A DNA stretch of 64,000 nucleotides, taken from assembly GCA_008477525.1 (NCBI GenBank), contig SPDT01000004.1, positions 496,001-560,000 on the forward strand. Reading direction: 5' to 3'. This document shows positions 22,374 to 34,400 of this stretch, one piece after another. Position numbers and translations under genes: made by a program. How positions within the stretch are numbered: position 1 is the stretch's first letter; each line of letters begins with the position of its first letter. This stretch comes from Hypomyces perniciosus. Taxonomy: Eukaryota; Ascomycota; Sordariomycetes; Hypocreales; Hypocreaceae. A model generated the notes under the pieces. It saw only the letters and a program-made list of their open reading frames with translations, searched no databases and was not told the origin of the DNA.

Positions 22374-23584
22374 ATGTCTCGAATCGAAATCGATCCCGCA
22401 GGCGATGTCCTGCTTCTGATATCCACACTACCAACACCATCACCTAATACCGTTGAACCGAACCAGGATGGTTCAATTGGCGACTACCCCAATAAAGAGT
22501 CTCTCATCAGTACAGAGTCAGGGGCCGATAATGAAACAGCCGACCATACTCAGGAGCTGTTAGTCTCATCCAAAGTCCTCTCAGTCGCATCGCCAGTCTT
22601 CAAGGCCATGTTCTACGGGAAGTTCACAGAGGGCGTTGCTTTGGCAGCAGCTACAGATACCCCCAACAAATCGCCCTACCAGCTTCCTCTTCCCGATGAC
22701 GATGCTGAAGCCATGACGCTTCTATGCCGGATCATCCATTTTAAGGTCGATGGTGTTGCCGATCGCCCCAGTACAGAGACACTTGAGAGACTCGCCATAG
22801 TGTGTGACAAATACGATTGCACAACAACTCTCCGATTCAGTGGAGGTGTCTGGGTTCGTAACTGGCTTCTCTACTATGACAAGGTCGCACCAAGAATCAG
22901 CAATCTTTGTTATCTTCTTGTCTTTGCCTACGTTGCGGATCTTCATTTCGAGTTTACCCAGATCGCCTGGAAGCTTCTTCTTTACCATAAAGGCCCGCTC
23001 ACAGGCCGAGATAGCCAAGCCAGCATCCTAGCCAACCATCCTCTTCTTCATGAGGATGTAAGAGGTCAGTTGCCACTAACTGGTCCGGACTATCTACGCT
23101 AGCACTCACTGAATTATCCATAGAATACCTAGATATCAAAAGGGCCATATTTTGCGAAGAATTCCATAAGGCGGCTATGGAACCTCTCACAGCCTGGACA
23201 TGGGGAAGTCTCACGCGAGGCTGCTTTCGGGCTGCAAGAGCAACCGCGGAATACACCGAGGGGCTACGGAATCGAAACCTCTTTCCATACGATCTTAACT
23301 TCAGCAAGCATCGATTTCTAGAAATTCTCGGTCTGGCTGAGCGGCTTGAGTCCATCACGCCGGCAAGATGCATAACCAGAGATCGGGGTGGTGGGCAATG
23401 CGCCTGCTTGCTGGATCAATGCGAGAATTTGAACGCACCAGTACAACGTACTATTAAGCTGATCCGCAACAAGAAAGCTTGGTACGGATGTCTAGATTGC
23501 CTGACGGATGAAGATACAGATCGCGATGGTGAGAGTTGTCGAATCGGCCACGAGTCTAGTGCCTTCGGGGGAAAATCCAAATAG
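22374..23584 (+). CDS. BTB/POZ protein with Cys-rich C-terminal module (copy 2)
   Basis: Paralogue of the gene at 20101-21266, similar along its whole length. Two exons (22374-23064, 23124-23584), with the intron at the equivalent codon and also phase 1, give 383 aa. The N-terminal IDPAGDVLLLI, a longer and less conserved acidic linker, and LLVSSKVLSVASPVFKAMF (about 65-85) start the BTB region. LPLPDDDAEAMTLLCRIIHF and CYLLVFAYVADLHFEFTQIA are shared with copy 1. The second-exon module keeps KRAIFCEEFHKAAMEPL, CAC, WYGCLDCL and the CRI-x-HE end. The differences lie mainly in the linker and in surface positions, so both copies look functional rather than one being a pseudogene. Role unknown. 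Confidence 0.85.
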
Positions 23585-23777
23585 ATGGCAAGATACTAGG
23601 TATAAATGGATAGTACCATCTGGTTAGGAATCTGAAATCGGGTCAAACTACTTGTCTCTGAATCCTCGGTTGCACGTTAGAATCCTCGTGACTTCATTTG
23701 ACGCTCGGCCATGGCGTGTGTCACTAAACAGTTTTGGTGAAATCATCGCGTCCTTCTGCATGTCTTCTGACGGCAAG

Positions 23778-25225
23778 TTAGCCGGAATTTGGCACCTGTG
23801 CAGCTTTCCCCCAAAACTCATCGGTTCCCCACTCGTCTTGGTGTTGTCTCTTCAATGCCTCTAGCAGTCCTTCTCTGGCCTTTTCGATCTTCCGCAACGT
23901 CTCTTTGCTGCAACACAGACCCACATCAACCTCCTTGAGTTCAGAGTCACCCATCATAGACAAGGCAGTCAAGCCGAGGTACGAGTGGTATATATCCGGT
24001 GGCCCGCCGACAGCTTTGGAAAACCCGCCTATCCTGTGCTGGGTGATATCAAGGATATAGTTTCGGGATGGCTTAACGTCAAATAGACCAGGGCTATCAA
24101 GCAACTAAAGCAAGTCTTCCGTCAGTACCTAGTCATTTTGTGAATGCATGCGACTGAAACTTACCTTCAATGATCCGCCAACCCACCAACAGTAACATGT
24201 ATCAGCCTTTTTGTTCAACCGGCCGTTGAACCCGATGTGTTTGCATCCTTCCTCTAGACTGAGTGTTCCGAGCTTAGACTCGAGAAAGTTTCCTTCCTCT
24301 CCATCCACCGCCTCCTCCTCTGTTGCCAAGTAGGCGAATTGCCTATGGGCGAGAAACTTGAGGAGCTCTTGACGATTAGGAATTCCCTGCTGCACAGCAA
24401 TGCTAGTGATTATGGATGAAGGCGGACGATCCAGGAATGAAAGGGCTGCAATGGCGCAATAAGCATAGCCGGCTGGAGTAACATCAGTCGGTGATCAAGA
24501 TCAGAAAACGGTCAAGTACTACAAACCATGGGACTCTTGCTGTGAAGACTCCGAAATACCACCGTCGTAGGTCTGTAATTTGCCGGTTAGCTCAACCATC
24601 TGCTTGCTGTGAGGCAGCGGCTCACCTGAACCCCCCGTATATGTTCCACCATCTTCTCGACATCGATATCGTCCTCCCACCCACCATCTCCTTTCTGGAC
24701 TGAGCCCCGCAGCATCCACCTTATGCTGCTGGTCAGATAGCTGTGACGCATATCCCTCCCACCAAGCGGCTGCCCATCCCACAGTACCTGGCCAAAGCTC
24801 CCATCGCTCCTCTGCAACTTGGTCAACCAACTCAGGAGCCGTTTCCTATCAACGCCAACAAATGCCGCTCTCTGGTCCTCCTCGGAATTGGCGGCCAAAC
24901 CTAGCAAAAGCAGAGCAAAAAATGTGGCGGCCAAATTCGCTGATCCCTTGGCTGCGTCTTTGCCAGCAATTGCATGAGTTGGACTGCCACAGAAGCCACC
25001 TTCAGGATGCTGGAGGCCCAAGACCCAGGTCCGGATGGACGCACGCTCCTTTTCCGTGAGAGGAACAGATAGAAGATCCAAAGCAGATATTATGAAGAAG
25101 GCAAAGGTGAGTCGGGTAGAGTCATTAGAGGTGTACGGAGTTGGGAGAAAGGTGTTGTGACATCGTTGCCAGTATTTGATGTGTTTTGCCTTGTCGAATT
25201 GCGGTTCTGAGTCTGATGCACTCAT
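23778..25225 (-). CDS. cdc43: Protein geranylgeranyltransferase type I beta subunit
   Basis: Catalytic beta subunit (Cdc43/PGGT1B) that, with the alpha subunit Ram2, adds geranylgeranyl to C-terminal CaaL cysteines of Rho/Cdc42-type GTPases in the cytosol. Four exons (25225-24626, 24572-24527, 24472-24165, 24104-23778) give 426 aa. The protein is built of alpha-alpha barrel prenyltransferase repeats: LQHPEGGFCGSP, LQRSDGSFGQVLWDG, QTYDGGISESSQQESHAGY, HRIGGFSKAVGGPPDIYHSY. The zinc ligands of the family can be placed: Asp and Cys in KKADTCYCWW and His in IYHSYLGL. The small second exon (46 nt) supplies the YDGGI strip, and its phases close. The 5' ends of this gene and ilm1 face each other across 670 bp. 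Confidence 0.95.
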
Positions 25226-25893
25226 GATGAATAGTCTCTAGTTCTCGACTCTTTTCAGGGACTTTTGTAGTATATGAAAACACAATAAGGGCAACCAAGT
25301 TTCAATGATGGAGATGAAAGATGCGAAGCATGAATACTAAGGTACTTAAGAGAAGAGAAGAGGTGTTGAAAGGTGTTGAGCCAAGCCTCACCATCTCAGG
25401 TACTAATACGGAGCACCTGTACCTCGCTATCGCCAACCACTGGAGAGCCAGCCTGGAGGACGAAGTACCTACGTACTGGTACCTTCTATGACCCCACTAA
25501 CAGTACGCCACAACCGGAGCGCCACAATGCCGCAACACCATCTTCGACGATCCGCGCGCCAATCGATAAGACCAGAACGTTGATTAATAAATGCATAGGT
25601 AGGGACATGTGATGCCACAAGTAACATCACCATCACACCACGCGCACACATTCCCTCTCCTCCCTATAAGTGCTGCTTACTCCTCCTCTCCCCCCTGCGA
25701 TCGTTCACACCTCTCATTCCCAGGCTGCCAGTTTGATGCGCTTTGCGACCAGAGCCCCTGAAGCGTCTGGTGCTGCCACGTACTCCGTATATATGGGCTG
25801 AATGCCTTCGATGAAGGAAAGCCGCCTTTTACAACGACTCACATAGCTTTTCTTTGACCTTATTTCTGGATCTACACTATCAGACTGCCCACC
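25226..25893. other. Divergent promoter of cdc43 and ilm1
   Basis: About 670 bp between starts at 25225 (-) and 25894 (+). It contains a TAC-N3-GTA motif at 25781-25789 and pyrimidine-rich stretches near 25650-25720. No ORF is supported. Confidence 0.5.
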
Positions 25894-26588
25894 ATGGCTC
25901 TCATCTCCGCCAGGACAATCATCACCTCCATCTCTCTCTTCCACATCACCCTCGCATACTTCTTCCTGGCCAACCCAAAGACGATAGACGACCAGGCGTT
26001 AGTATACGTCCTAGGAGAGAGCATGGGACTGGTAAGTACATAACCGCACACGCCCGAACTTCACCGTCAACCTCTCGGCTCGGTTCAACTAACACCAAAC
26101 AGCCCCATGCTCGAGGCTTCGACGTCCAGAGCCCTGCCCTCGCGCTCCTTGCCGTCGTCCTAGCATTCTTCGGCGTAAGCGATCTCGTCTCCCTCTCCAT
26201 GCCCGAGGAACTAGGCTCTTTATACTACTGGGGCACTCAAGGTTCGTTCGCACTCCTCCCTTCCTACAAACCGTCTACCCAACACAACGCTGACATCTCC
26301 CTCCCAGCTCCTCTTCGCTTTTTCCTATCCATGGTTCTCGTCTTCTACTCCTACGCCTTCGGTCCGTCATCGCCGATATACTCCTCCTCCACACGAAGTC
26401 GTCCACCTCATAGCCTCGCGCATAATTCCGGCTCGGGAGGTGACAACTTGAAGAACAGATTGCTGTTTACCCTCATGTTTGTCGAGATGGTTGCGTGGTT
26501 CTGGACGTGGGTCACATTGAGGGAGGAGAGAACCGGGCTTGTGGAGAAGCTGAAGAGGCAGCAGTCGCAGAGTTCGCACAGTCACTAG
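25894..26588 (+). CDS. ilm1: ER membrane protein Ilm1
   Basis: Ilm1 family: small multi-spanning ER membrane protein, linked in yeast to slow growth and mitochondrial DNA maintenance, later suggested as a potassium-channel-like protein; the biochemical role is unsettled. Three exons (25894-26031, 26103-26241, 26308-26588) give 185 aa. Four hydrophobic segments are visible: about 7-26 (ITSISLFHITLAYFFLA), 56-75 (PALALLAVVLAFFGVSDLVS), 93-112 (APLRFFLSMVLVFYSYAF) and about 145-163 (LLFTLMFVEMVAWFWTWV). The family strings YVLGESMGL, ARGFDVQSPALA and EELGSLYYWGTQAPLR cross both exon junctions, confirming the splicing. The C terminus is charged and Gln/Ser-rich. A less conserved loop at about 113-143 separates the last two helices. 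Confidence 0.92.
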
Positions 26589-26971
26589 GTCCGTGGGACT
26601 CTCTCCCTTTTCGTAATATCATTGCTCATGAGTCGCAACACTGGTTTGTTATACCCCAGACGACACTGAAATCAAACGCACCAAGACGAGAACAAGAGGT
26701 CTAGTCGTAACAGAGTGAATTTAGATATCCATGACTATGGCGGGTATATAATACAAATCCCCTCCGTTCTCTCGCCAAAAAAAAGGAGAACAGGGAGTAT
26801 GCATAACAAACAAAGAACAAGGTTGCAATATCTAACATGCCATCGCAAAAACATTGACCTCTTTAAACCTTTACATATATGTTCTCTAGACGGTCGCTTC
26901 TCGTCCCTCCCAACAAAAAAAAGTCCATCACATCTTTCTTTTTTCTTTTCGCATTCAGCAGCGCCGGCTTT
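26589..26971. other. Convergent 3' spacer
   Basis: About 380 bp between the ends of ilm1 (+) and the kinase gene (-). Short A- and T-tracts only, consistent with 3' UTRs. Confidence 0.5.
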
Positions 26972-29946
26972 TCAAGCGTTCAATCCCCTCTGTACTTTTT
27001 TCGTCTCTGTCAGCAATAACTCGGGAGGGCACACCTCATTCGGCGTCTCTGAAACTGTGGGAGTGAGTCCTTCATCCTCGAGTATCTGCTCCTCAATAAT
27101 CTCCCCTGGCCCGCCTACCAAGGGACTAAAAGCCTCAACCTCTTCAATCTCCTCCTCGTCCACATCGCCCATATGATCCTCATCCTCTTCCTGGATAGTA
27201 ATCTCGCCAGAGCGACGTCCCAATCCAGAAGCACTACCACTGCGTGAGTGAGAGTGGGATCCAGAAGATACGTTGCGTGTCCCGCCATGAGTCCCTGCGC
27301 CAAAGTTGAGAGTAGGTCCCTTGAAGAGGTTCTTCTTCCGCTTTGCAAACATAACTCCAGAAGCGAAAGGGTTGGGGGACCCAGGTGGTTGCGGCTGGCT
27401 CGGTGGCATGCCTTCATTAAAGAGGTTCAAGGGGGCTGGGGCGGGTGACATGCGAACCAAACGAATGTTGGAAGGAAAGGAGGTATTTGTGGGTGTTGCT
27501 GGTAGTACCTTGACGGAGTGATGTGGGGATTGCCCGCGGGCTAAGGGTGTCTTGGACGTCGAGACAGAGCCCGTGGAGCTGGTTGAGGAGGCTTTGGAGT
27601 GAGTATGATGATGGTGATGCATTGAACGAACGGACGACACGGATGACGAAGTCGACTTCCTCCCTCGCAACCCCGCAGATGACCGGCGCATAGCTGACCG
27701 AGGTGTCAAAGGCGACGGCGACAGGGACTGGCGCTTATAAGTGTGCGATGTGGAAACTCTTGGCCGAAGCGGTTGTTGAGAAGGTGTTGACAGTGATCCT
27801 GATGCACTACTTCTAACCGCAGCAGCACCATACCCAGCTCCGTTGGCCCTGGCGAGATGGCCATTAGCGACAACCCCCTTAGGAAGCGCAGCCGTAGCGT
27901 GAACCCCAGGCGAGCCTGTGGTCGGGTATTTGCTCGTTTGTGGTCTTGGACTCGCGTCATCACTGCTTTTCGTGCTGCTCTCCTTCTTGTGCAGGTCCGG
28001 TACACTCCGGCTGGTGCGTCTTTCGTGGCCTCGCCGCCTCCTCGTTGTGTTCTCGACTAACCAGTGTGTCCAATTTTTCCAATGCGCAATGATAGCCTGA
28101 CTGGGCCTCTTTTTGGCCTTTGGCGGACTATTTTGATCTTGTTGATGCGAGCCCGATGACCCATCATTGTTGCCAAGGCCAAAAGACTCAGAGGTGGTAA
28201 CGAGATGCAGAGTCGAACCGCGGGATCTAGCACTGCGCAAAACACCCTCCTTGGGCGGCGGGATAGGTCGATAGTTGCGTGTTGTAGAGACAGAGCGAAT
28301 AGAGTCTTTATCGACAGGGGGCGGAGGGGCGTCGTCGGGATAATAGGGGCCATTCTGCTGGTGACCCTCGGGGAGTTGAGAAAGGTCGGAAATCAGATCG
28401 CCGTAGTAGTGTGCACTCCTGCGCTCTGTTCTTCCTCGGCCTCTTGATCCAACCGGATCGCCGAGCCTAATGAACTGCTTCGTCAAGCCACCGTCCTCAT
28501 CCACATCGTGCAGCACAGGCGCGATTCGTTCGAGTCGACTCGATGCAACAGAGAGGCGATTCAGGCTCCTATCCATCTCCCTCTCTTTTCGTTTCCGATC
28601 TCTTCGTCTCATCTTACGCTCCTCCTTTTCGAGGAGCAGAGTCCACCAACCAGCCAAGGCATCGCACCTTTGCGAGAGAACACTCTCAATCACTGAGTCG
28701 ATATCCACGCCGGCACTTCGCATCCGGTGTAAGCAATCCTTCTCCAGTGCTGTGGAAAAGGGTGGCGGGGCTTTGGTGTCAAGAATGGTCTGCTGAGCTG
28801 GTGCATGTTCAGCGAGAAAGGGATGGGCCAGGATTTCTGGCAATCCTGGGCGAACCAGAGGTCGTTTTGAAAGAAGTGACTTAATGAGAGGGATTGCGTC
28901 GGCAGGTAGGTGATCAGGGTAATTTGGTTCTTCGGCAAGAATTTTGCTTCGGGTCACATTATCGTCGTCGTCGTCGAAAGGCAGCTCTCCGCAGAGCAGG
29001 GCGTACAGTATTATACCTAAACTCCAAACGTCGACCTTTTCGCCAGCATATTTCTCTCCTTTCAGCATTTCCGGTGCAGAGTAGCATATTGTCCCACAGA
29101 ATGTCTGAAGGTGGTTGGTTCTACCCTCATACTCTCTTGTGAAGCCAAAATCCACCAGTTTAACGTTCTCGTGTTTATCGAAGAGGATGTTTTCGAGCTT
29201 GAGATCGCGGTGGACGCAAGAGTGCCTGTGAACATAACTGACAGCCCCGACGAGTTGGGTAAAGATCTTTTGAACCTTGGGCGTAGGGAGAGGACCATGG
29301 TCGAGGAGGTAGTTATAGAGTTCGTCGCCTAAGATAGGTATCACGGGTTAGCTCCAAAGCTTGCAGTTGGTGAGGCTGCAGGTGCGTGCATACCCGCACA
29401 GTACTCAAGGACCATCCACACTAGGTTCTCCGTCACAATGACCTCGTATAGTCTCGCGATATGTGGGTGGACGAATTGTCTATGATGATGGATCTCGCGC
29501 GCCAAATTGGAGTCGCCTCTGTTGGCCGACTTCAGGACAACCTGGACAGGGGCATTAGCAGGTGTCGAGCGGTCGAGTATTGGTAGATGTGGTGTGATGC
29601 TCACCTTGGAGCCATTGATGAGCTTGTGGGTGGCCAGGTAGACCTTGCCGAAGGATCCCTTGCCAATCAGACGGCCGACGGTGTAGTTGCCAACGGATTT
29701 CAGTTCGTTGCTCGAGAACTCGCTGTAGATGAAGCTTCAGTCAGCATTTAGATTCAGCAGTGGCAAACACGGGGAGATGGTGACCTACTCCAGCAGTTCC
29801 TGGTATGAATTGGCAAGCTGCAGATGTGTAACTTGTCAGAAACGCCATTCACTCTTCCGTATCGACACTCTGAACACAAAACAACAGCAGAAACCCACCT
29901 TGGCCTTCCGTCCCAGCGCTTCGGCCTTGCCCTTTGCCGTCTGCAT
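26972..29946 (-). CDS. CAMK/Snf1-like serine/threonine protein kinase with long disordered tail
   Basis: Protein kinase of the CAMK group; the closest named relative is uncertain, so no symbol is given. Five exons (29946-29899, 29817-29789, 29722-29605, 29541-29394, 29328-26972) join in phase to 899 aa. The kinase domain spans about 35-300: glycine loop GKGSFGKVY, lysine in VVLKSA, hinge WMVLEYCAGDELYNYLL, catalytic loop HRDLKLEN, DFG in VDFGFTRE, activation segment TFCGTICYSAPEMLKGE, then DVWSLGIILYALLCGELPF. A basic helix (KEERKMRRRDRKRKERE) and about 550 residues of Ser/Arg/Pro-rich, His-run-containing tail follow. The start at 29946 (MQTAKGKAEALGRKAK) was chosen because only this frame joins exon 2 in phase. 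A longer ORF from 30178 overlaps this start in another frame. Confidence 0.88.
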
Positions 29947-31459
29947 CCCTCCACACGGCACTGCGCCAGCAACGCGCGCGTTCTGCTCCGGCCCCAAGCG
30001 TGCAAGCAAGATCGATCAGTTCGGGATCCGGGGGGGGGCTCGGAGCTTCGAAACGCCAAGCAAGGGGGGACGTGATTCCGGCTCGCAACTCGGCAGCCCC
30101 CTTTGATCTGGCGTTCGGGCTCGGCGTCAGGCTCTCCCGGCTCTCTGGGTTCTCTGGGCTCTCTGCCTCGTCTGGCACGGTATCTTTCTAGTCTCAACGC
30201 ATTCGACGATCGCGTGAGATGCGGAGCGGAGAGGGCGAATTGGCGCGTCGTACGGGCGGGTGTTTGAGCGTGAGTGATGGCATTAAGTCGCAGATGATAT
30301 TGGTTGGAAGTGTATGTACGAGTAATAGTGAGGAATACGAGTAGTAGTACTCCGTAGTAAGAATAGTGAGAGGATGAGGATTGATTGGGAAATTTCGACA
30401 TGGGGCTGGGGAGCTGGTAGTAATGGTAATAATAGCTGGGAGGCGAACTGGGGCTGACTGATCAGTGAGCTTTTAGGTGGCCAGCAGCACTATAAACGCA
30501 AACTGACGCGATTATGTATGGACCTTCATTGATATCAATCCAATAGTAGTACTATTAATACTAGTACTACTACTCCATACTACGCTCTAATTTCAGGTGT
30601 GTTTTCCACCGTTTAATTTGTATAAAACATCAAGGGAACTGTGCCAAGTTATTTCTACTAGTATTACTAGCATCAACGGTCTACTTAAATCAGACTTTGG
30701 AGCCGCTTCAATCCGGAACACGTGTTTCTCACGAAACAATGTGGTGTAACGCGGGCCGCAGAGAGCTTTCTTTGTTCTCATATTATTCCAACGGAATCTT
30801 TCCTTCGTAATGCCCCTCATAAACTCGTATTCAACAGCTAATCTAAATTTTAGATTCTAAATGTGATAGATCTTCTGCAGATAAGAGGTGGGTAAGTCAC
30901 GTATCCGTATAGTTCGTGAACGCTTGTTGATATCTAGGCAATACTCGTACGACTTATAATCGCACGACATGCAAGAAAACAAGTGATATTTGCCAGTATA
31001 GATAAATCATGAACAAAAGCTTGCATATTCCACATTCAAATGCTTTTCTAAAGAAATAGACCTTCCATGACCCCAAAGCATATCGGTTATCACAGTACAG
31101 GGTAGCACTTCGAATCATGAGTTTCGTTCAACATCGGTCTACTTCGTACCATGTGTATTCAGTGCAGTTTTCCAATTACAAAACTGCTTTTTATACGATC
31201 CGCCTTTGCAAAGGCCTCTCTCAACGTGCCTTTCTCCATTTGGTTTTGCTCACACGCCTCCTCCCATAAACTCCAACCATGACGTGCCCATCTGTAAAAA
31301 TCCAGACAAAACCAAGCAAGTCATAATCGTACATGCCGATGCTACCATACATATACACTGATACACTGATACACCCTTGGTTCCCGCCCCCCTAGTGTTA
31401 AGGAGGTTCGGCCACACAGAGAGGAGAGAGACAGAGAGAGAATTCAAAAACACACGCCC
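29947..31459. other. Spacer: kinase promoter / swr1 3' side
   Basis: About 1.5 kb. The part next to 29946 is GC-rich and carries an ATG (30178) opening a 76-codon-plus frame that overlaps the kinase start. From 30300 to 31250 the sequence is AT-richer, with ACT/AGT triplet runs near 30545-30580 and TAC-N3-GTA motifs at 30349-30357 and 31140-31148. No gene is supported. Confidence 0.55.
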
Positions 31460-34400
31460 TCATCTTTTTCTAGTATCCTTGCCCTTTTTCTTCCCTTTCT
31501 TCTTGTCTTTCGGTAACTCCAGTTTCGTGTCCTTCAGCTGCTCTGTCATGACTGAGAGCATGTACTCATCGATGTTGCCCAACCTGCTGCCCCAAGCATT
31601 ATACTCTTCCACCTCATCAACACGGGCTGCATCTGGTCCGTCCAGTATGCCGATGCCTCCGTCGAGGATGAATTTGCCCGCCGGCGTCCCTTGTCGTGCT
31701 GTGGAAGTACCGGAGCCAGCACCGCTGGGCTTCTCTGTAAAGTCGGCGTCATCTGCCTGGATTTCCTTCTCCGCCACACGCGCAGCGGCAACGTCCTCCT
31801 TGTCTTCTGCCTGTTCGAATACCCGGCCCACACGGCGCTGATCGCTGCTCCCTTCTGGTCCACCAAGTACGAGATCCAGGGCCGCATCCGCTGCAGCGAC
31901 GCCCTCGCTCATGAAATCAACCTTTTCGCCAAGGACGTCTCTGACCGAAGGTCTATTGAACGAATCCGTGTTGAACTCACCCTCTTGAATGACAACATCA
32001 TCCAGCATCTGTTTTTGTGACGCCTTGCGAAGAATGTTCGCCTCAATGGTGTGTTCGCTGATAAGACGGTAGATGTGCACGTCTCGCGTTTGTCCAATTC
32101 GATGACAACGGTCCTGGCACTGCTTATCCATGGCAGGATTCCAATCCTGATCATAGAATATGACGGTATCTGCTCCGGTAAGGTTGATGCCCAACCCTCC
32201 TGATCGTGTCGACAATATGAAGCAGAGAATACGGGGGTCGTGGTTGAAGCGGTCCGTCAAAATTTGCCGTTGCTCGACCTTGGTCGCACCATCTAGTCGA
32301 AGATACTTGTGCCCATGGATGTTGAGGAACTGCTCCAGGATATCTAGCACCTTGGTCATCTGTGTGAAGATGAGTGCGCGATGGCTGCCGGCCTGCAGCT
32401 TGCGTAGAAGCTTGTCCAGAGCCTGGAGCTTGCCGCAGTCGTATTGTAGAAGACGCTTGTCGGGGAACTGAATAGTAAGTCGCATCCGAGCCTCATGCCA
32501 TGGATCTACAGGGGGTTGTTTGGGTAGGAAAGGTGCCCAGCGTACTGGAGCCGACAGTTTCAGGTCCTCATCAGTGAAAGCCTCGATGCCCTTGGGACCG
32601 ATGAGTAACGGATCCAAGTCACGAGTCACCACAGCGGGCGTTACGCATGAAAACTTTTCGATCGTGGTCTTGAGGCTGTCGGCCCTTTGGTTGAGTGACG
32701 GCGTCAAAGCTTGCATAAAGGCAGAATCGGACTCAAACCAGTCCATGATCTTTTGGGGAACTTTGGGTCGTGGTTTGTAGGGACGCTTATGAGCGTCAAT
32801 TGTTACCAAATCCACAACGTTCTTGCCATAGATTGGCCGCTGCTGACGGCGAAGTGCATTCAGGTACACACAATGTTGCAATTCCTCAAACCGCCCCCAG
32901 CGAGCTGCGCTTTCGACATATGCAATGTTGGATTCAACCGTCGATGGATCAAGATTTGTGTAAGCGTTCTGTGCCCTGCATTTCTGAGCCTCGCGGAGGT
33001 CCATCAGCACCCGATGTGAGCTGAGTTGAGTAATACTATCAGCCTTGACGGTCGACAGGTGCTCGTGTTGTGTGGGTATCAAGTTCAAGAATGCAAGATT
33101 GACGCTGCTCATCGGCTTCTCCGCTAGTATCGATCGTTGAACCAACCGCACTGTCGCCTCATACTCTGCAGGGACGGACTTGCGCATGCGAAATGAAGTC
33201 ATGATGGGGCGGTCGACGAATAGGTCGGGATGATTGCAAACCTTGCGCAGTTGCATCAGACAGTTGATAATGGAGAGATAGTTGCCAGATGCCAGTGTGT
33301 CTCGGGTATCGTTTCGGGCCAAAAAGCCATCATAGAGTTCCCGCTGACGTTTCGATAATCGACAAAACTCGACGTGTTCGTACTTGGCAGGCATTTGCTT
33401 CTCCACGTCGGCCTTCAGACGTCGGAGGAGGTATGGGCGAAGTACCTTGTGTAATTTCGCGATGATGGCCTTTGCTTCGTCATCCATCTGGTCCCTTCCA
33501 TTCTCCAAGATTTGAGATTCAGGCTTGCGAAACCAGTCGTGGAACTCCTGCAGGTCTGCGAACCCCCCAACGCCCTTTTCTGCAGGCATGAGGAAGAAGA
33601 GTAATGACCACAACTCTGTCAAATTGTTCTGGAGCGGCGTTCCAGTGAGCAGCAGCCGGGAATGGGTATTAAATCCCAGCAGCGTCTGCCATCGCTGCGA
33701 CTTGAAGTTCTTGATATTATGGGCTTCGTCTAGAATCATGTAGTGCCATCGTCGGCGTCTGAATACTTGCTGATCTTGAAGCACAAGCTGGTATGAAGTG
33801 ACGCATACGTTCCAGACATCATCACTGTTCCATCCTTGACGCTTCCGTTTCCTCTCTTCTTGTGAGCCGTAGTAGGCAAGAATCTTGAAACCAGGACACC
33901 ACTTCTTGAATTCCATTTCCCAGTTCAACATCACGCTGGTAGGCACAATGACCAGGTGAGGACCCCAAACTTCGTGATTGCAGGCAAGGTGAGCAAGCAG
34001 CGCGATGGTTTGAATGGTTTTTCCTAAACCCATCTCATCTGCCAAAATACCGTTGGTGTTGTTTGCGTACAGTCCAGCCAGCCAGTCAAGGCCTTGACGC
34101 TGATACTCACGCAAAGTACCACGCAGCAGGAAGGGCACCTCGGTTTTATGGACCGGTGTTATAGGGGACAAAGCTGAATCATTAGTTTTGAGAGACTCTC
34201 CCGTCACCGCTTCTGTTAACGGCGCATCATTCTCGGATGGCTTCATCTCCATGGTGGGTGGCGACTGAGTATGCTGTGGATCTGGTTGATTCGTCAACGC
34301 ATCTGTCCCCGAATTGGCTGCCTTTGTTGTAGTTACAGAAGTAACAGGGTTCTCAGTCAACAAAGCGCCAGGGGTTGATGCATCTGAGATATCCACCATT

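Noticed and set aside
29754..30401. 215-codon minus-strand ORF upstream of the kinase
   Set aside because: Crosses kinase exons 1-2 and introns in the wrong frame; Arg/Pro-rich composition typical of a GC-rich shadow frame.
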